Positions 1 through 6,355 of a DNA stretch of 12,245 nt are shown piece by piece. Position numbers and translations under genes: made by a program. The notes beneath the pieces were generated by a model that saw only the letters and a program-made list of their open reading frames with translations, was not told the origin of the DNA and searched no databases. The DNA lies in assembly GCA_945957495.1 (NCBI GenBank), contig CAMFLG010000042.1:1-12245 (forward strand). Direction: 5' to 3'. The DNA is from an uncultured Pseudorhodobacter sp. Lineage in GTDB: Bacteria; Pseudomonadota; Alphaproteobacteria; Rhodobacterales; Rhodobacteraceae. Each line of letters begins with the position of its first letter. The stretch's first letter is position 1.

Positions 1-1062
1 CCCCTGGGCGTTGTCGGCCAGATCATTCCGTGGAACTTCTCGATCCTGATGGCGGCGTGGAAACTGGCCCCGGCGCTGGCGGCAGGCAACTGCATCGTGA
101 TGAAGCCGGCGGAACAGACCCCGGCGGCGATCATGGTTCTGATGGAGTTGATCGGCGATCTGCTGCCTGCGGGTGTGCTGAACATCGTCAATGGCCTTGG
201 CGCCGAGGCGGGTGACGCGCTGGTGCGGTCGGGTCGGATTGCCAAGATCGCCTTCACCGGGTCCACCGCAACGGGCCGCAAAGTGGCCGAGGGCGCTGTG
301 GCAAGCTTGATTCCCTTCACGCTGGAACTGGGCGGCAAATCGCCGAACATCTTTTTCAGCGACGTGATGGCCGCCGATGACGCCTTCCTTGACAAGGCGG
401 TTGAAGGCTTCGTCCTGTTCGCCTTCAACCAGGGTGAGGTTTGCACCTGCCCGTCGCGCGCACTGATCCAGGAAGACATCTACGAGAAGTTCATGGAACG
501 CTGCCTCGCCCGCGTGAAGGCGATCAAGCAGGGCGATCCGCGCGACATGAACACGATGGTGGGCGCGCAGGCATCAAAGCAGCAGCATGACAAGATCATG
601 TCCTACTTCACCATCGGTCGTGACGAGGGTGCAGAGGTGCTGATCGGTGGTGATGCAGCGCGGTTCAACGGCGATATCGCTGGCGGTTATTACATCCAGC
701 CGACCATCCTGAAGGGCCACAACAAGATGCGCGTCTTTCAGGAAGAAATCTTTGGCCCGGTGGTTTCCGTGACCACCTTCAAGGACGAGGCCGAAGCGCT
801 GGCGATTGCCAACGACACCATGTACGGCCTTGGCGCCGGTGTGTGGACCCGCGACGGCACCCGCGCCTACCGTTTTGGCCGCAACATCGAGGCAGGTCGC
901 GTCTGGGTGAACAACTACCACGCCTATCCCGCCCACGCGGCGTTCGGTGGTTACAAACAGTCGGGAATCGGGCGTGAAACCCACAAGATGATGCTGGACC
1001 ACTATCAGCAGACCAAAAACATGCTTGTCAGCTATAACCCGAACAAGCTCGGGTTCTTCTAG
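1..1062 (+). CDS. NAD-dependent aldehyde dehydrogenase, ExaC/AldB type (5' end outside window)
   Basis: This is the C-terminal 353 residues of an aldehyde dehydrogenase; the frame is open from base 1 and ends in TAG at 1060-1062. Visible family motifs, numbered from the first in-window codon, are PWNFS at the left edge, KPAEQTP (cofactor-binding Lys about 35), the Rossmann motif FTGSTATG (86-93), ELGGKSPN with the general-base Glu at about 109, and NQGEVCTCPSR with the catalytic Cys at about 148 (codon 442-444). EIFGPV and the C-terminal YxxTKNMLVSYNPNKLGFF tail follow. The CTC around the nucleophile and the LGFF end are typical of the ExaC/AcoD/AldB group, which oxidises acetaldehyde and related aldehydes to acids with NAD(P)+ in the cytoplasm. 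Family members are about 500 residues, so roughly 150 N-terminal residues are missing because of the window edge, not a mutation. The exact substrate cannot be read from the sequence. A 96-bp inverted-repeat element begins one base after the stop codon. Confidence 0.93.
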   Translation, partial: PLGVVGQIIPWNFSILMAAWKLAPALAAGNCIVMKPAEQTPAAIMVLMELIGDLLPAGVLNIVNGLGAEAGDALVRSGRIAKIAFTGSTATGRKVAEGAVASLIPFTLELGGKSPNIFFSDVMAADDAFLDKAVEGFVLFAFNQGEVCTCPSRALIQEDIYEKFMERCLARVKAIKQGDPRDMNTMVGAQASKQQHDKIMSYFTIGRDEGAEVLIGGDAARFNGDIAGGYYIQPTILKGHNKMRVFQEEIFGPVVSVTTFKDEAEALAIANDTMYGLGAGVWTRDGTRAYRFGRNIEAGRVWVNNYHAYPAHAAFGGYKQSGIGRETHKMMLDHYQQTKNMLVSYNPNKLGFF

Positions 1063-1158
1063 AGCCTGTCTGGTTTTCATAGAAACATGCGGATCGAAAT
1101 TCGCGGTCGAGCGAAGCGAGAGGCAGCGATTTTCGATTCCGTGTTAAACAGACAGGCT
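1063..1158. repeat. 96-bp nested inverted-repeat element, MITE/REP-like
   Basis: The termini are perfect 10-bp inverted repeats: AGCCTGTCTG at 1063-1072 and CAGACAGGCT at 1149-1158. Inside, a second pair of arms matches with one mismatch (TCGAAATTCGC on the left against GCGATTTTCGA on the right), so the whole segment can fold into one long imperfect hairpin. It has no convincing open reading frame. It starts directly after the TAG of the aldehyde dehydrogenase gene. This architecture fits a small non-autonomous mobile or dispersed repeat, or an unusually long 3' hairpin. No flanking target duplication is obvious. The mobile-element reading is an inference and needs copies elsewhere in the genome. 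Confidence 0.5.
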
Positions 1159-1182
1159 TTAAGGGTTCGTCCTTGGCTTGCG

Positions 1183-1207
1183 CCGGGAGGGCTGTCTGCC
1201 CTCCCGG
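1183..1207. terminator. GC-rich hairpin downstream of the aldehyde dehydrogenase gene
   Basis: A perfect 9-bp stem, CCGGGAGGG / CCCTCCCGG, encloses a 7-base loop. It is followed by ACCCTCCCGAGAGTATTT rather than a run of T, so it is not a textbook intrinsic terminator. The CCCTCCCGAGAGTATTT string resembles a motif I remember as recurring between genes in Rhodobacterales genomes. It probably marks the 3' end of the aldehyde dehydrogenase transcript. Confidence 0.45.
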
Positions 1208-1236
1208 ACCCTCCCGAGAGTATTTGCGCCAATGTG

Positions 1237-1266
1237 AAAGCGGCAGGGCAAAGGCTTTGCCGCTTT
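1237..1266. terminator. Hairpin between convergent genes, likely terminator for the minus-strand MOSC gene
   Basis: A 9-bp stem (AAAGCGGCA at 1237-1245 and TGCCGCTTT at 1258-1266) lies three bases beyond the stop codon of the minus-strand gene. An alternative inner pairing (GGCAAAG / CTTTGCC) is possible. On the minus strand the stem ends in TTT followed by a T/A-containing stretch; on the plus strand it ends in TTTT. It could therefore serve both directions, but the T runs are short. Confidence 0.45.
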
Positions 1267-1268
1267 TG

Positions 1269-1808
1269 CTATCGGATCACTTGCAGCCGATCCGTCAGGG
1301 CAACTTCGCCATCGACCTCGACCGAGCACAGCACCCCGCGCAGGCGCAGGTTCGTGTCTTGCAAGATCCACGCCATCGCGTCGGCGCCGTAGCGCACCTT
1401 CCATTTCACGCAGCCGTCATTCGGCACATCCGACACCCGCAGCACCGCCGTTCCGGCCTGTATCCGCGTGCCGGGCGGCAGGTTTGCCGCACTCATATCC
1501 AGATCGGCCACGATCGGATCGCCCGGATGTGGCGTGCCTGTGCGGTCTTGCCAGACCAGATCCATCACACGGGTCGGCAACAGCGACACCTGAATGCGCG
1601 GATCGGGGCTGCCATCGGGCAGTTTCAGCCAGGGCAGGGTGGACCAACGCTCGCCCGGGATGCCGCCCGCGCGCGTCATGCTGATGCGATCCACAAAGCG
1701 GCGTTCACCAAAGCCGGGGCGCAGACACAGCATGGCGATGGGCGCATCGGTTTTAGGCGCTGCCAGAACATGCGGCAGGGCGGCGTCAAGTTCGGCTGCG
1801 GTGATCAT
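1269..1808 (-). CDS. MOSC-domain (molybdenum cofactor sulfurase C-terminal-like) protein
   Basis: The protein has 179 residues. The segment VDRISMTRAGGIPGERW (about 39-55) resembles the MOSC start motif (hydrophobic strand, then GG[IL]xGDRH). The C-terminal stretch from NDGCVKW (Cys 133) through RYGADA to LRLRGVLCSVEVDGEV (155-169) matches the RG-V-V-G end of the MOSC beta barrel with its conserved Cys. MOSC domains bind sulfur- or Moco-related ligands and occur in sulfurases, YiiM-type reductases and many uncharacterised small proteins; a specific reaction cannot be assigned. There is no signal peptide, so it is probably cytoplasmic. The ATG at 1808 overlaps the stop of the upstream lytic transglycosylase gene (ATGA), so the two are almost certainly co-transcribed and translationally coupled, although no functional link between them is obvious. 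A hairpin follows the stop codon. Confidence 0.72.
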   Translation of the reverse strand: MITAAELDAALPHVLAAPKTDAPIAMLCLRPGFGERRFVDRISMTRAGGIPGERWSTLPWLKLPDGSPDPRIQVSLLPTRVMDLVWQDRTGTPHPGDPIVADLDMSAANLPPGTRIQAGTAVLRVSDVPNDGCVKWKVRYGADAMAWILQDTNLRLRGVLCSVEVDGEVALTDRLQVIR

Positions 1809-2968
1809 AGTGCCTCCAGCAAATCGGGGGTGGGCCAGCCATCGGCGGGCAGGCCAAGCCGGGCCTGTTCCTTTTGCACCGCGGCCCGCGTTGCGGCACC
1901 CAGAATGCCGTCGATCTTGCCCACATCATAGCCCCGCGCCGCAAGTTCCTCTTGCAGCGCCTGCATCTGATCGCCGTTCAGCCCAGGGTCGGGATTGCCT
2001 GCGTTATAGGCCTTGGCCCCGTCCAGCCGCGTGGCGAAATAGGCGGCGGTGGTCACATAAACGAAGCTTTTGTTCCATTCGAACAACACCTTGTAGTTGG
2101 GATAGACCATGAAGGCCGGGCCATGCCGCCCCTGCGGCAGCAGGACAGAGCCCACCAGCCCGCTGGCCAAATCCCCCTCGCGGGCGCGCACCCCCATGGC
2201 CAACCAATCGGCCACCGGCAATTCGGTATTCAGCCCGGTCTGCGCCCAATCCAGCCCGTCTGGCACGATGATTTCCTGCATCCACGGCTCTCCTGCCCGC
2301 CAACCGTGATGCTGCAGCATTTTCGCGCCCGACAGGATCGCATCGGGGGCCGAGGTTTTCAGTGTGATCACCCCGTCGCCATCGCCATCAACGCCGCGTT
2401 CCAGAATGTCCTTCGGCAGCATCTGCACCATGCCGATTTCACCCGCCCAGGCGCCCGTTGTGGTGGCGGGGTCGAAATCGCCCAGCGCCGTCAACTGGAT
2501 CGCGGCCAGAACCTGCGGCTGAAAGATCTCGGGGCGGCGGCAATCATAGGCCAGCGTTACCAGCGCATTGCGGGTGTTGAAATCGCCTTGCACCTGGCCA
2601 AAATCGGTTTCAAACGCCCAGAAGGCCAGCAGGATGCCGCGCGAGACGCCATATTCATCCATCGCGCGGTTGAAACTGTCGTTGTATTTCTTCGAATAGG
2701 CCGCGCCGTTCTGGATGCGGCTTTTGCTGATCAGGCTTTGCGAAAATTCCAGAAAGGTCTTGCGGAACACGCCTTGCGAATGGTCGGCCTTCAGCACCGC
2801 CTTATCAATCCGCGCGCCGTCGAAAAAGCTTTTCACCGCATCTGGGGACGCCCCCTGCGCCAAGGCCTCTGCCGACATGGCCGCGACGAAATCGTTGAAA
2901 TCTCCACCGCAGGGGGCCGCGTGCAGCGGGGCTGCAGATAGAATCGCAAGGGCTAGGGCAAGACGCAT
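1805..2968 (-). CDS. Lytic murein transglycosylase, MltB family, with C-terminal peptidoglycan-binding domain
   Basis: This 387-residue exported enzyme would cleave the MurNAc-GlcNAc glycosidic bond of peptidoglycan to form 1,6-anhydro ends. Residues 1 to about 17 form a Sec signal peptide ending LHA-A. The SLT_2/MltB catalytic domain spans about 24-320, with the catalytic Glu at 120 in FWAFETDFG, the GEIGMVQMLP motif near 177-186 (compare GxMGxxQFMP) and an acidic VDGDGDGVI loop near 193-201 resembling the EF-hand site known in the soluble MltB form Slt35. A PG_binding_1 module follows (about 330-387), with the GYDVGKIDGILGAATRAAV signature. Length is normal for the family. Cys20 is preceded by Pro, so this is not a classical lipobox and the protein is more likely soluble periplasmic. 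The ATG is preceded by GGAG at suitable spacing. The gene overlaps the downstream MOSC gene by ATGA. Confidence 0.93.
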   Translation of the reverse strand: MRLALALAILSAAPLHAAPCGGDFNDFVAAMSAEALAQGASPDAVKSFFDGARIDKAVLKADHSQGVFRKTFLEFSQSLISKSRIQNGAAYSKKYNDSFNRAMDEYGVSRGILLAFWAFETDFGQVQGDFNTRNALVTLAYDCRRPEIFQPQVLAAIQLTALGDFDPATTTGAWAGEIGMVQMLPKDILERGVDGDGDGVITLKTSAPDAILSGAKMLQHHGWRAGEPWMQEIIVPDGLDWAQTGLNTELPVADWLAMGVRAREGDLASGLVGSVLLPQGRHGPAFMVYPNYKVLFEWNKSFVYVTTAAYFATRLDGAKAYNAGNPDPGLNGDQMQALQEELAARGYDVGKIDGILGAATRAAVQKEQARLGLPADGWPTPDLLEAL

Positions 2969-2974
2969 CCGTCA

Positions 2975-2978
2975 CTCC
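2975..2978 (-). promoter_or_regulatory. Ribosome binding site of the MltB-family gene
   Basis: On the minus strand GGAG lies six bases before the ATG at 2968. It supports this start, which also gives a complete signal peptide. Confidence 0.6.
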
Positions 2979-3149
2979 AATTGGTTTTGCCAAAGGCTAT
3001 CAGGCCGGGCGGGCCGCTGCCAGCCGCCCCAACCGTACCCAAAGCCGGTATTTCGTGACAATTCCGCAACGTGGCGGGTGAATTCGGGCAGGGGCCGCAG
3101 TGTTGTCATCAAATTAGGCACAACTGGCGCGAAACTATCCGTGAAAGAC

Positions 3150-3154
3150 GGAGG
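3150..3154 (+). promoter_or_regulatory. Ribosome binding site of the 116-residue hypothetical gene
   Basis: GGAGG lies five bases upstream of the ATG at 3160, one of the best Shine-Dalgarno sequences in the window, and fixes the start of this small gene. Confidence 0.75.
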
Positions 3155-3159
3155 CCAAG

Positions 3160-3510
3160 ATGCTGGAATTCCTGCCGAAAGAGGTTCACGACGGATTAGA
3201 GGCGGCGCGCAGGCGTGATTTCGCCCGAAAGTCCCGGCTGCGCCTGCAGGTGGGTGAGGCGGTGTTTCCGATCACGCGGTTCTGGCACAATGGCTTTGCG
3301 CTGGATGCAGCGCTTGCGCCGCAGTTGCGCGGTCTGGTCGATGTTTACGACGGGGCGCGGCATATCCTGCAATGCCTGATCGTCGCCTCGTCCCCGGAAA
3401 ACGGCGAGCTGGTTTGTGAATTCAAACGCATGACCGCCGTATCCGACAAGGCGCCGCTGGATTATGACCGCGACGAAAACGCGCCGGTGGCCCTGCTGTT
3501 CAGGGCCTGA
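3160..3510 (+). CDS. Conserved-looking hypothetical protein, possibly a divergent PilZ-like barrel
   Basis: I do not recognise this 116-residue protein with certainty. It is soluble, with no signal peptide or membrane helix. A basic patch (ARRRDFARKSRLRLQVG, about 15-32) is followed by a strand and FWHNGFALD (about 41-49). This arrangement recalls the RxxxR ... (D/N)xSxxG pattern of PilZ c-di-GMP receptors, where the second motif precedes a hydrophobic strand, but the Asp/Ser of the canonical motif are absent, so c-di-GMP binding is doubtful. The rest (LRGLVDVYDGARHILQCLIV, then VCEFKRM) looks like alternating beta strands. A strong GGAGG precedes the ATG. The last 11 bases overlap tail to tail with the minus-strand YkuD gene. 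Confidence is high that it is a gene and low about its function. Confidence 0.7.
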   Translation: MLEFLPKEVHDGLEAARRRDFARKSRLRLQVGEAVFPITRFWHNGFALDAALAPQLRGLVDVYDGARHILQCLIVASSPENGELVCEFKRMTAVSDKAPLDYDRDENAPVALLFRA

Positions 3511-4030
3511 CCTCTACTTCGGTTCCCACCGGGGTTGCTGCGAAAATCTGTTCCATTTCGGCGTCAGACACCGCGATGCAACCCGCCGTCCAGTCGCTGT
3601 TGATCACCATGCCATCGGGGAAACTGTTCGGCTGGCCATGGATCATGATATCGCCGCCCGGATCAAATCCGGCAGCACGGGCGCGGGCGCGATCCTGCGG
3701 CCGCGGATAGTCCAGCCCCAGCGACAGATGAAAGGCCGAGGCGGCGTTCTTGCGGTCGATGTGAAAAATGCCCTCTGGCGTGCGATTGTCGCCCTGACGC
3801 TGTTTATCGCCCACCGGCGCCCGGCCCAGCGCCACATGATAGCTGCGCACCGCCTGCCCACCCGCAAACAGCACCATGCGGCGGGCCGATTTTTCAACCA
3901 CGATCCGGTCAATCCGGCCCAATGGCGGCAGGACAACCACCGGGGTGGGGCGCAGCCAGATCAGGGCCGCGCCCGCCGTCAGCAAGGCAATCAGAACCAG
4001 CGCAGAGAATATCCGCGCCAGTCGCCTCAT
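3500..4030 (-). CDS. L,D-transpeptidase-like (YkuD-domain) membrane-anchored protein
   Basis: The protein has 176 residues. An N-terminal helix (about 7-26, LARIFSALVLIALLTAGAAL) is an uncleaved anchor or signal sequence that places the rest in the periplasm. The YkuD fold spans about 40-175: IVVEKSARRMVLF, YHVALGRAPVGDK, then NRTPEGIFHID with the TPxG motif, IMIHG (His131) and SDWTAGCIAVSD with the predicted nucleophile Cys151. The usual motif is HGxx(14-17)[S/T]HGC; here the residues before the Cys are TAG, as in a subset of short YkuD proteins. Family members make 3-3 peptidoglycan cross-links, attach proteins to the wall, or hydrolyse such bonds; which one applies cannot be told. The ATG overlaps the stop of the upstream PatB-type gene (ATGA), so the two are coupled. 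The 3' end overlaps the convergent gene by 11 bases. Confidence 0.88.
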   Translation of the reverse strand: MRRLARIFSALVLIALLTAGAALIWLRPTPVVVLPPLGRIDRIVVEKSARRMVLFAGGQAVRSYHVALGRAPVGDKQRQGDNRTPEGIFHIDRKNAASAFHLSLGLDYPRPQDRARARAAGFDPGGDIMIHGQPNSFPDGMVINSDWTAGCIAVSDAEMEQIFAATPVGTEVEVRP

Positions 4031-5199
4031 TGCAGATCGGCAAAGGCCGCTTGCATCCGCGCCACTGCCTCAACCACCACAGCCCGCGGGCAGGCGATGT
4101 TGAACCGCAAAAAGCTTTCGCCCCCTGTTCCGAACGACGCACCATGGTTCACCGCAATGCGCGCATCTTTTTCGACCCGGCGGATGAATTCCTCGGACGC
4201 CATGCCGGTGCCGGAAAAATCAACCCAGGCCAGATAGGTCGCCTCCAGCGGCATCGAACGCACGCCGGGAATCCGGCCAAAGCCGTCGTCCAGAATCTGT
4301 GCGTTCCCGGCCAGATAGCCCATCAGGGCATCCACCCATTCCGCGCCTTCGGGCGAATAGGCGGCGGTTGCCATGTGCATGCCAAAGGCGTTCGGCGAAA
4401 TCCCCATCGCCATCACCGTTGCGGCAAAGCGCGCGCGCAACGCCGGATCGGCGATGATCACGTTGCCGGAATGCGCGCCTGCGATGTTGAAGGTCTTGGT
4501 GGTGGCCGTCATCATCACCAGACGATCGGCAATATCGGGCGTGGCCGTCGCCATGACGCGATGGTTTTGCTCGGGCATCACCAGATCATGGTGAATCTCA
4601 TCCGAAACGACGATCAGGTCATGCCGCTTGGCGAAATCCGCCACACCGCGCAATTCGGCCTCGGTCCAGACGCGCCCACCCGGATTGTGCGGCGAACACA
4701 GGATCAGCATGGTTTCGCGCCCGGTCATCTGCGCATCCCAGGCGTCGAAATCCATCTGATAGCGGCCGTTCGTCTGGGCCAGTTGGCATTCCACCACCTT
4801 GCGCCCCGCCGCCGTGATGATGCGGGCGAAGGCATGGTACACCGGGGTCATCAGAACCACGCCATCCCCGGGCTTCGTGAAGGCATCGACACACAGCGCC
4901 GTGCCATTCACCAAACCATGCGTGGTGAAGATCTGGTTGCGCTCTACCTGCCAGCCGTGCCGGGTCTGCATCCACCAACGGATCGCATCCAGATACTGCG
5001 CGTCATCGCCAAAATAGCCGTAGACCCCATGCGCCAGCATCTTTTCCAGCGCGCGTTGTACTGATTGCGGCGGGCGGAAATCCATATCCGCCACCCACAT
5101 CGCCAGACCATCCTTGGGCGAGACACCGTAACTCGCCTCCATCAGATCCCATTTGTAGGAATGGGTGCCAACGCGATTGATCGGGGTATCAAAATCCAT
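4027..5199 (-). CDS. PatB/MalY-family PLP-dependent C-S lyase (cystathionine beta-lyase-like)
   Basis: This 390-residue fold-type I aminotransferase-like enzyme matches the MalY/PatB subgroup. The N-terminus has TPINRVGTHSYKWD and the signature MWVADMDF (about 34-41). YGYF, SPHNPGGRVW (169-178) and SDEIHHDLV (199-207, Asp200 pairing with the pyridine nitrogen) follow, then TATTKTFNIAG with the Schiff-base Lys at 235 and FLRFNIACPR near the C-terminus (substrate carboxylate Arg). Members cleave C-S bonds of cystathionine, cystine or cysteine conjugates, releasing thiol, pyruvate and ammonia; a true aminotransferase is less likely given the MWVADMDF motif. It is probably cytoplasmic. Only a weak CGGAAAA precedes the ATG at 5199. 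It is the first gene of a two-gene operon with the YkuD gene and diverges from the def operon. Confidence 0.92.
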   Translation of the reverse strand: MDFDTPINRVGTHSYKWDLMEASYGVSPKDGLAMWVADMDFRPPQSVQRALEKMLAHGVYGYFGDDAQYLDAIRWWMQTRHGWQVERNQIFTTHGLVNGTALCVDAFTKPGDGVVLMTPVYHAFARIITAAGRKVVECQLAQTNGRYQMDFDAWDAQMTGRETMLILCSPHNPGGRVWTEAELRGVADFAKRHDLIVVSDEIHHDLVMPEQNHRVMATATPDIADRLVMMTATTKTFNIAGAHSGNVIIADPALRARFAATVMAMGISPNAFGMHMATAAYSPEGAEWVDALMGYLAGNAQILDDGFGRIPGVRSMPLEATYLAWVDFSGTGMASEEFIRRVEKDARIAVNHGASFGTGGESFLRFNIACPRAVVVEAVARMQAAFADLQ

Positions 5200-5360
5200 G
5201 CGAGTTTTCCGTTCTCAAACCTGTTGTTTCAGCGTGCCGGTCGGGCTGGGCGAAACTCTAGGGGGGCTGTGGCGCGGGATCAATCGCGCTTTGCCCTGCA
5301 CAGCACCGGATCTGCTGTCTGCCTCTTGCACCAAACCGGCCGCCGCCGTAAATCCTGAAC
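5200..5360. other. Divergent intergenic region between the C-S lyase gene and the def operon
   Basis: These 161 bp must contain promoters for both directions. A candidate for the def operon is listed separately. For the minus strand I see no convincing -35/-10 pair. A short CAGCA/TGCTG inverted repeat (5301-5317) is the only other structure noted. Confidence 0.4.
5326..5354 (+). promoter_or_regulatory. Candidate promoter of the def operon, giving a leaderless transcript
   Basis: TTGCAC (-35, 5326-5331) and TAAATC (-10, 5349-5354) are separated by 17 bases. Only six bases lie between the -10 hexamer and the ATG at 5361, so transcription would start at or next to the start codon. No Shine-Dalgarno sequence is visible upstream of this ATG, which fits a leaderless mRNA. 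The hexamers are weak matches to the sigma-70 consensus, so the call is tentative. Confidence 0.33.
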
Positions 5361-5873
5361 ATGATACGCGACATCCTGATCCATCCCGACCCTCGCCTGA
5401 AGAAGCCCTGCGATCCCATCGCAGAGGTCACGGCAGAGATTTCAAAACTGGCCGCCGACATGCTGGAAACCATGTATGAGGCGCCGGGCATTGGCCTTGC
5501 CGCACCACAGGTCGGCGTGATGAAACGGCTGATCGTGATGGATTGCATCAAACAGGGTACGCCAGAGCCGATGGCGCTGTTGAACCCCGAGGTGATCTGG
5601 TCCTCGGAAGATCAGTCCACCTATGAGGAAGGTTGCCTGTCGATCCCCGACCAATATGCCGAGGTCAAGCGCCCGGCCTCTGTCACGGTGCGCTGGATGG
5701 ACCTGACCGGAGCCGCGCAGGAACGTCAGTTCGAGGGGCTTTGGGCCACCTGCGTGCAGCACGAGATTGACCACCTGAACGGCAAGCTGTTCATCGACTA
5801 CCTTGGTCCGCTGAAACGTCAGATGATCACCCGCAAGATGGAAAAGCTGAAACGCGAAATGGCGCGCGGCTGA
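5361..5873 (+). CDS. def: Peptide deformylase, catalytically complete, with basic C-terminal tail
   Basis: This 170-residue enzyme removes the N-formyl group from the initiator Met of nascent proteins. All three PDF motifs are intact: GIGLAAPQVG (43-52), EEGCLSIP (89-96, metal ligand Cys92) and QHEIDHLNG (133-141, ligands His134 and His138, catalytic Glu135). Length and spacing are those of the bacterial E. coli-like type. The C-terminus after FIDYLGPLKRQ is a basic helix with many Lys and Arg, similar to the tail that anchors E. coli PDF at the ribosomal exit tunnel. It is first in an overlapping operon def-def-def-like-fmt; its TGA shares one base with the ATG of the next gene. It has no Shine-Dalgarno sequence and a candidate promoter ends six bases before the ATG. 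It is probably the principal deformylase. Confidence 0.95.
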   Translation: MIRDILIHPDPRLKKPCDPIAEVTAEISKLAADMLETMYEAPGIGLAAPQVGVMKRLIVMDCIKQGTPEPMALLNPEVIWSSEDQSTYEEGCLSIPDQYAEVKRPASVTVRWMDLTGAAQERQFEGLWATCVQHEIDHLNGKLFIDYLGPLKRQMITRKMEKLKREMARG

Positions 5874-6355
5874 TGGCCGTTCTGCCGATTCTGCGCTGGC
5901 CGGATGCGCGGCTGACCACGCCCTGCGCCCCGGTGACGGGCGATGTGCGAAAGTTGGCCGCCGATATGCTGGACACAATGTATGCCGCGCCCGGTCGCGG
6001 CCTTGCCGCGCCGCAGGTGGGGGTATTGCTGCGCCTTTTCGTGATGGATTGCACTTGGAAAGAGGGCCGGTTTGCGCCGCAGGTTCTGGTTAACCCGGAA
6101 GTCCTTTGGCAGTCGCCAGACCGCGCCACAGGGCCAGAGGGCTGCCTATCCTTGCCCGGCATCACCACGCAGATCGAACGCGCGACAGAGCTGCGCCTGC
6201 GCTGGCACGATCTGGATGGTGGCCTGCACGATGCCACGCTGACCGGCTTTGCCGCGATCTGCGCTCAGCATGAATATGATCACCTCGACGGTATTCTGAC
6301 GCTGGATCACCTTGATCCTGCCACCCGCGCCGATGCCGAAAGGGCTTTGCTATGA
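5873..6355 (+). CDS. def: Second peptide deformylase, catalytically complete but without the basic tail
   Basis: The protein has 160 residues. PDF motifs are GRGLAAPQVG (41-50), PEGCLSLPG (88-96, ligand Cys91) and QHEYDHLDG (132-140, ligands His133/His137, Glu134), so the metal centre and general acid/base are present. Two features differ from the first copy. In motif 1 an Arg replaces the usual Ile/Val between the glycines, a position that in E. coli PDF (Ile44) lies close to bound substrate, so specificity may be altered. The C-terminus ends shortly after the HExxH helix with LDPATRADAERALL and lacks the Lys/Arg-rich ribosome-binding-like helix. Its ATG shares one base with the preceding TGA and no strong Shine-Dalgarno is visible, so translation likely depends on coupling. 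It is a functional deformylase by motif; the actual substrate is unknown. Confidence 0.93.
   Translation: MAVLPILRWPDARLTTPCAPVTGDVRKLAADMLDTMYAAPGRGLAAPQVGVLLRLFVMDCTWKEGRFAPQVLVNPEVLWQSPDRATGPEGCLSLPGITTQIERATELRLRWHDLDGGLHDATLTGFAAICAQHEYDHLDGILTLDHLDPATRADAERALL

Larger units (their letters stand above)
2969..3159. other. Divergent intergenic region, 191 bp
   Basis: This gap separates the minus-strand lytic transglycosylase operon from the plus-strand hypothetical gene and must contain promoters for both. TTGTCA at 3103-3108 could be a plus-strand -35 element, but no acceptable -10 lies 16-18 bases further on. I found no convincing promoter pair, operator or RNA gene here. Confidence 0.4.

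Noticed and set aside
1173..2941. Plus-strand open frames of 252 and 355 codons opposite the MOSC and MltB-family genes
   Set aside because: Composition is non-protein-like and the minus-strand genes are well supported by motifs, signal peptide and an ATGA overlap.
1862..2968. MltB-family protein as a lipoprotein
   Set aside because: The Cys near the signal peptide is preceded by Ala-Pro and does not fit a lipobox.
3922..5064. 380-codon plus-strand open frame antisense to the C-S lyase gene
   Set aside because: It is His/Arg/Gly-rich with no recognisable motif and lies opposite a gene with all family motifs; long antisense frames are expected in high-GC DNA.
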